DNA of 64,000 bases from Streptomyces sp. NBC_00390 (lineage in GTDB: Bacteria > Actinomycetota > Actinomycetes > Streptomycetales > Streptomycetaceae), in assembly GCF_036057275.1 (NCBI RefSeq), contig NZ_CP107945.1:5952001-6016000 (forward strand), given 5' to 3'. Positions 60,394 through 64,000 of the stretch are shown here, piece after piece. The notes under the pieces were generated by a model, which saw nothing but the letters and a program-made list of their open reading frames with translations, ran no database searches and was not told the DNA's origin. Numbering within the stretch: the first letter of the stretch is position 1; every line of letters starts with the position of its first letter. Position numbers and translations under genes: made by a program.

Positions 60394-61470
60394 ATGCGCG
60401 CAGCCGTAGTGCACGAGATCGGCCAGGACAAACTCGAAGTCCTCGACGACGTCGAGGCGGTGGGCTTCGGACCGGGCAAGGTGAAGATACGCATCCGCGC
60501 CACCGGGCTGTGCCACTCGGACGTGTCCGCGATGAACGGCGTGCTGCCGCAGCCCGCGCCCTTCATCCCCGGGCACGAGGGCGCCGGCGAGGTCATCGAT
60601 GTCGGCGACGGGGTGACGAGCGTCCAGCAGGGCGATCGCGTGCTGCTGTGCTGGCTGCCCGCCTGCGGCACCTGTCCGGCCTGCAAGCGCGGCCAGACGC
60701 AGCTGTGCCTGGCCGGGTTCATGAACGCGGGCACGCCCAACTTCAAGCGCCCCGGCGGCGATGTGTTCGGCTTCGCCGGCACCGGCACCTTCACCGAGGA
60801 GGTCGTCGTCGACGCCGGCTGCGCCGTGCCCATCCCTCAGGACGTGCCCTTCGACATCGCCGCCCTCATCGGCTGCGGCGTCACCACCGGCCTGGGCGCG
60901 GCGATCAACACCGCGCAGGTCGCCGCCGGTTCGTCGGTCGCCGTCATCGGCTGCGGCGGGGTCGGCATCTCCGCCGTCCAGGGCGCCCGTCTCCAGGGTG
61001 CGGCGCAGATCGTGGCGGTGGACCCGGTGGCCTCGCGTCGCGAGGCGGCGCTGCGGTTCGGCGCCACCGAGGCGGTCGCCCCGGACGAACTCGCCGACGC
61101 CAAGCAGCGGATCACCGCCGGCGAGGGCTTCGACTACGTCTTCGAGGTCGTCGGCAGGTCCGCGACCGCGAGGACCGCGTACGACACGACCCGGCGCGGC
61201 GGCACCCTGTGCATCGTCGGCGCGGGGGCGATGGACGACTTCCTTCAGCTCAACATGTTCGAGCTGTTCTTCGACGAGAAGCGGATCCTGCCCTCGATGT
61301 ACGGCGGCGGGGACGTGCTGCGCTCCTACGAGCGGGCCATCGCGCTGTGGCGCGCCGGGCGCATCGACCTGGAGAGCCTGATCACTCACCGCGTACCGCT
61401 CGCCGGGATCAACGACGCCCTGGCCCAGATGCGCACGGGCGAGGCGCTGCGCACCTGCATCGAGCTCTGA
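60394..61470 (+). CDS. Zinc-dependent alcohol dehydrogenase (MDR superfamily)
   Basis: 358 residues. Catalytic-zinc ligands Cys in TGLCHSDVSA, GHEGAGEV (His-Glu) and a distal Cys (LIGCGVTTG). The structural zinc loop is CGTCPACKRGQTQLC. NAD-binding GCGGVGISAVQ. It plausibly oxidises the 26-hydroxyl made by CYP125 to the aldehyde used by the ALDH at 37159. GAGGAGAG lies 8 nt before the ATG. It shares the KstR-operator promoter of the MaoC gene. Confidence 0.88.
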   Translation: MRAAVVHEIGQDKLEVLDDVEAVGFGPGKVKIRIRATGLCHSDVSAMNGVLPQPAPFIPGHEGAGEVIDVGDGVTSVQQGDRVLLCWLPACGTCPACKRGQTQLCLAGFMNAGTPNFKRPGGDVFGFAGTGTFTEEVVVDAGCAVPIPQDVPFDIAALIGCGVTTGLGAAINTAQVAAGSSVAVIGCGGVGISAVQGARLQGAAQIVAVDPVASRREAALRFGATEAVAPDELADAKQRITAGEGFDYVFEVVGRSATARTAYDTTRRGGTLCIVGAGAMDDFLQLNMFELFFDEKRILPSMYGGGDVLRSYERAIALWRAGRIDLESLITHRVPLAGINDALAQMRTGEALRTCIEL

Positions 61471-61500
61471 GCCGGCCCATCGTGATCTGAGAGGACTTGT

Positions 61501-62460
61501 ATGTCTCTGCCACTGGAGGGCCTGTCGGCGATCGTCACGGGCGCCGGCCGTGGCCTCGGCCGGGCCGAGGCCCTGGAACTGTCCCGGCTGGGCGCCGCGG
61601 TCGTCGTCAACGACTACGGCCGGCCGGGTCGCGACGGCTCCGGCGAGACCTCGGCCGCCCCGGCCGAGGAGGTCGCCGCCGAGATCCGCGCGGAGGGGGG
61701 ACGCGCCGTTTCCCACGTCGGCGACATCGCCGACTTCGACACGGCCCGCCGCCTGGTCGAACTGGCGGTCAGCACCTTCGGGAAGCTGGACATCCTGGTC
61801 AACAACGCGGGCATCCTGCGCGACCGGATGGTCTTCTCGATGAGCGAGGCCGAGTGGGACTCGGTGGTCCGGGTCCACCTCAAGGGCCACTTCAACACGA
61901 CGCACTTCGCTTCGGTGCACTGGCGTGAGCGTTCCAAGGCGGCGGGCGGGCCGGTCTACGGCCGGATCGTCAACACCTCCTCGGAGGCGTTCCTCGCGGG
62001 CTCGGCCGGCCAGCCGAACTATGCGGCGGCCAAGGGCGGGATCGTCGGTCTGACCACGTCCACCGCGCTGGCGCTGGCCAAGTACGGGGTCACGGCCAAT
62101 GTGATCTGCCCGCGGGCCAGGACCCGGATGACCGCAGACGTCTTCGCTGCCGTTCCGGAGTTCAGGAGCGGCACCGAGCCGGGCGACGGACAACTCGACC
62201 CGCTTGCGCCGGAACATGTCTCCCCACTGGTCGGCTACCTCGCCTCACCGGCCGCGGCCCGCGTCAACGGCCAGTTGCTGGTGGTCCACGGGGGCATGGT
62301 CGCGGTCGTCGAACGCCCCAGGGTGGCGGCCAAGTTCGACTCCGCGAAGGAGACGTTCTCCTACAACGAACTCGACGCGCTGCTCTCCCCGTTCTACGAG
62401 GACCGGCCGGCGAACGAGACCTTCGCGGCGGCCGAAGTCCTGGCGCTCAGGCGCGGCTAG
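61501..62460 (+). CDS. Short-chain dehydrogenase/reductase (17-beta-HSD4-like)
   Basis: 319 residues. Rossmann TGAGRGLGRAEAL (13-25), NNAG motif (ILVNNAGILRD), catalytic Ser in NTSSEAF (about 161), Tyr-x3-Lys as YAAAKGG (Tyr174, Lys178). The N-terminus SAIVTGAGRGLGRAEALELSRLG and VVVNDYG are typical of MFE-2/Hsd4-type 3-hydroxyacyl-CoA dehydrogenases. The C-terminal extension (after VVERPRVAAKFDSAKETFSYNELD) is longer than in FabG. Third gene of the operon; AGAGGA precedes the ATG. It likely provides the dehydrogenation after the MaoC step. Confidence 0.88.
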   Translation: MSLPLEGLSAIVTGAGRGLGRAEALELSRLGAAVVVNDYGRPGRDGSGETSAAPAEEVAAEIRAEGGRAVSHVGDIADFDTARRLVELAVSTFGKLDILVNNAGILRDRMVFSMSEAEWDSVVRVHLKGHFNTTHFASVHWRERSKAAGGPVYGRIVNTSSEAFLAGSAGQPNYAAAKGGIVGLTTSTALALAKYGVTANVICPRARTRMTADVFAAVPEFRSGTEPGDGQLDPLAPEHVSPLVGYLASPAAARVNGQLLVVHGGMVAVVERPRVAAKFDSAKETFSYNELDALLSPFYEDRPANETFAAAEVLALRRG

Positions 62461-62804
62461 GCCCGGTCCGGGCGATCTTGTCGGGCCTGCGACGCTCCCC
62501 CAGAGCTTCTCCCCCAGGACTCCGTCCGGGGGGACCTCCAGGAGGTACCCCCGGCTACGGCACCTCGCTGTGTTGTCGGAGTCGCCCAGGTGCGTCCGGT
62601 ACGAGGGCGATCTCCTCCGGCCTCCGGCCGGGCGGGTACCCCTACCGGCTTGCGATACGTCCCCTCGGCCCTGGTGGGCCTGGGGAGGCCTCATGTCTCG
62701 GCCCTGGTGGGCCTGGGGAGACCGCATGCCTCGGCCTGGCGGGCCTGGGGAGGCCCCATGCATCCGACGCCGCAGGCTGATCCTCGAACACGCCCGGACA
62801 GGGC
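62461..62804. mobile_element. MITE-like element 2 (inverted relative to element 1)
   Basis: 344 bp beginning GCCCGGTCCGGGCGATCTTG right after the SDR stop and ending GCCCGGACAGGGC. On the minus strand it repeats the core of 38853-39013 (GATCGCCCTCGTAC, CTCCGACAACACAGCGAGG). It is longer because of extra GC-rich blocks and a 33-bp tandem repeat. No gene is supported in 62461-62938. Confidence 0.7.
62665..62762. repeat. 33-bp tandem repeat, three copies
   Basis: Units start at 62665, 62698 and 62731 with TCGGCCCTGGTGGGCCTGGG as the shared beginning (the third lacks one C). Lies within MITE-like element 2. Confidence 0.75.
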
Positions 62805-62872
62805 ACCTAGGCCCGGACAGGCACTGGAGGGCACATCCAGTGGGCCCGGCCGGAGGCCGTTGCCGCGGCGCG

Positions 62873-62917
62873 GCGAAGGGGCCGTACCCGGGTGTCCACC
62901 GGGTGCGGCCCCTTCGC
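62873..62917. terminator. Bidirectional hairpin terminator
   Basis: GCGAAGGGGCCG and CGGCCCCTTCGC form a 12-bp perfect stem around a 21-nt loop that has its own ACCCGGGT-like pairing. It lies between the SDR operon and the convergent small ORF at 62939. Confidence 0.75.
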
Positions 62918-62938
62918 TCATCTCCGCGTACCGACGCC

Positions 62939-63121
62939 TCAGGCGGCGTCGCCCGCCTGAACCGGGCGGCGGTGGCGGCCGTGCGCCTCGGTCGTCAGGT
63001 CCTCCACCGCGGCCGCCCCGCCCCGGTGCTTTCCTGCGTGGCCGGCGTCGACCCTTGCGCCGGCCACGGCAGCGGCTGCCTGCGGACGCGTCTGGGTCGT
63101 GTCGGTTCGGGCTTCAGACAT
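62939..63121 (-). CDS. Small hypothetical protein (60 aa)
   Basis: 60 residues, MSEARTDTTQTRPQAAAAVA..., His/Ala/Gly-rich and hydrophilic, without signal or membrane helix. A GGGGTGA precedes the ATG at a wide spacing. The strong terminator directly after its stop supports a real transcript. No family is recognised. Confidence 0.45.
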   Translation of the reverse strand: MSEARTDTTQTRPQAAAAVAGARVDAGHAGKHRGGAAAVEDLTTEAHGRHRRPVQAGDAA

Positions 63122-63235
63122 GTGGGAAGTCACCCCGTCGTGATCGCTGCTGACATGTCGCGGGGCCGGCAAACAAGACGCACCCCGTCACTGTCGGCAC
63201 ACGGCCGGTGCGGTTGCGTAGCCCCCGCGGAGAGT

Positions 63236-64000
63236 CTATCCACCGGCCGAGTGGTCGGTGAGAGGGGCCTGCTGCAAGGGGACCGGCCTGCACACAACAG
63301 GACTGCCGACACCGTCGCACGGTTCCCCACCTGCGCGTTCCATCTGTGCCGGTGCTGCGGCCGCCGCGGGAAGGGGCACGTCCGACGCGTCCATCCGCGC
63401 CACTCCGCAGGGCACCGCCCCGGTGGTGTACGGCAGTTGCAGTACGCCCTCGCGGCTGACCACCCCGCCACCCGCCAACCAGCCCTCCGGTGGGGCCAGT
63501 TGGTGCAGGCGCCGGGCCGAGGGCCGCCATACGCCGAGCCAGCTGCCAGCAGCCCCGTCGATCCTCAGGGCCACCGCGCAGCTCTCCGGGGTGAGCACCT
63601 GTCCCGGCTGCACGGCGAACGGCGTCAGCACGGCGTCCGGCAGCCACAGGCAGGGCGGGAAGCGCACCGGAAGCAGACTGCCCAGCACCCCCCAGCCCAG
63701 CCGGCCCTGGCCGGGTCCGGGGGCGTCGGAGCGGATCACCAGCAGCCCGCTGTCCGGGTCGGCGAGCAGCAGCCGGTCGTGGCTGTCCTGGGTGATCTGC
63801 AGCAGCGGTGTCACCTCGCCGCCGCGCTCCAGGTCGACGGCGACCGCCTTCACCGGGCCGCCGCCGGGCGGCCGGCGGTCAAGGGCCAGCATGCGCCCCG
63901 TGCGGTCCAGCCAGACGCCGCCCGAGCAGTGGCCCGGCACATCCGCCACATGCTCGGGGCCGAACGCCCCGCCCGCCACCCGCCAGATGCCGGTGGATGC
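63236..64000 (-). CDS. Hypothetical beta-rich protein, N-terminus beyond window
   Basis: At least 254 residues in an open frame running to the window edge, so the start is outside. Recurrent segments (GVWLDRTGRMLALDR, QDSHDRLLLADPDSGLLVIRSDAP, WLGVWRPSARRLHQLAPPEGWLAGGG) look like blades of a beta-propeller or WD40-like fold. It ends in an Ala/Pro/Gln-rich low-complexity tail. Function unknown; the GC-biased codon use supports coding. Confidence 0.7.
   Translation of the reverse strand, partial: ASTGIWRVAGGAFGPEHVADVPGHCSGGVWLDRTGRMLALDRRPPGGGPVKAVAVDLERGGEVTPLLQITQDSHDRLLLADPDSGLLVIRSDAPGPGQGRLGWGVLGSLLPVRFPPCLWLPDAVLTPFAVQPGQVLTPESCAVALRIDGAAGSWLGVWRPSARRLHQLAPPEGWLAGGGVVSREGVLQLPYTTGAVPCGVARMDASDVPLPAAAAAPAQMERAGGEPCDGVGSPVVCRPVPLQQAPLTDHSAGG

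Overview
The window is typical high-GC Streptomyces chromosome. The evidence is strong third-position GC bias, GTG starts, BTAD/SARP regulators, Scr1 (XRE-DUF5753)/DUF397 pairs, an SCO2322-type ECF operon, mycothiol-transferase-like DinB proteins and F420-type luciferase-like oxidoreductases. About 55 genes can be supported. There is no rRNA gene and no intact tRNA gene.

Layout. 0-11 kb holds small housekeeping and orphan genes: an ABM fragment, GNAT, a ketopantoate-reductase-like enzyme, an O-methyltransferase, a DUF2330 protein, a GT87/PAP2 fusion, an anti-sigma-like ATPase with a Scr1/DUF397 pair, a secreted collagen-like protein, a HIT protein and an orphan domain resembling EF-G domain IV. 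10.9-13.6 kb is a divergent CYP125 / FadA5-like pair. 13.7-18 kb has a sulfatase-modifying-factor fold protein, a UvrA paralogue and a small transglycosylase. 18.3-24.4 kb is a tightly coupled five-gene ECF transporter operon behind a cobalamin riboswitch. 24.4-29.5 kb has an MBL hydrolase and a large SARP. 29.5-37.1 kb is accessory: a Hint-containing polymorphic toxin with its immunity partner, an IS110 relic, a seven-bladed YVTN propeller protein, a tRNA-Gly 3' fragment and a 44-bp direct repeat bracketing 4.8 kb. 37.1-46.1 kb has ALDH plus ferredoxin, a KstR-like regulator, a glycosyltransferase/methyltransferase/prenyltransferase-fold operon and an LLM oxidoreductase. 46-51 kb is mixed. 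51.3-54.8 kb has a FadE34-like double acyl-CoA dehydrogenase and an Ltp-type thiolase. 54.8-59.3 kb has an MFS pump and a two-component system with two tiny coupled ORFs. 59.5-62.5 kb is a MaoC hydratase / Zn-alcohol dehydrogenase / SDR operon. The window ends in a truncated gene.

The main biological signal is a dispersed steroid (cholesterol or other sterol) side-chain degradation regulon. A KstR-like TetR protein (39714-40367) is encoded in the same window as CYP125, FadA5, ferredoxin, ALDH, alcohol dehydrogenase, fused acyl-CoA dehydrogenase, hydratase, SDR and thiolase genes. The promoter regions of all five loci carry exact or one-mismatch copies of the mycobacterial KstR motif TnnAACnnGTTnnA. 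Four of those promoters carry a second, different palindrome (TCTGA-N7-TCAGA), which suggests a second regulator. No steroid ring-cleavage genes (kstD, kshA, hsaC) are present here, so what the pathway feeds into is unknown.
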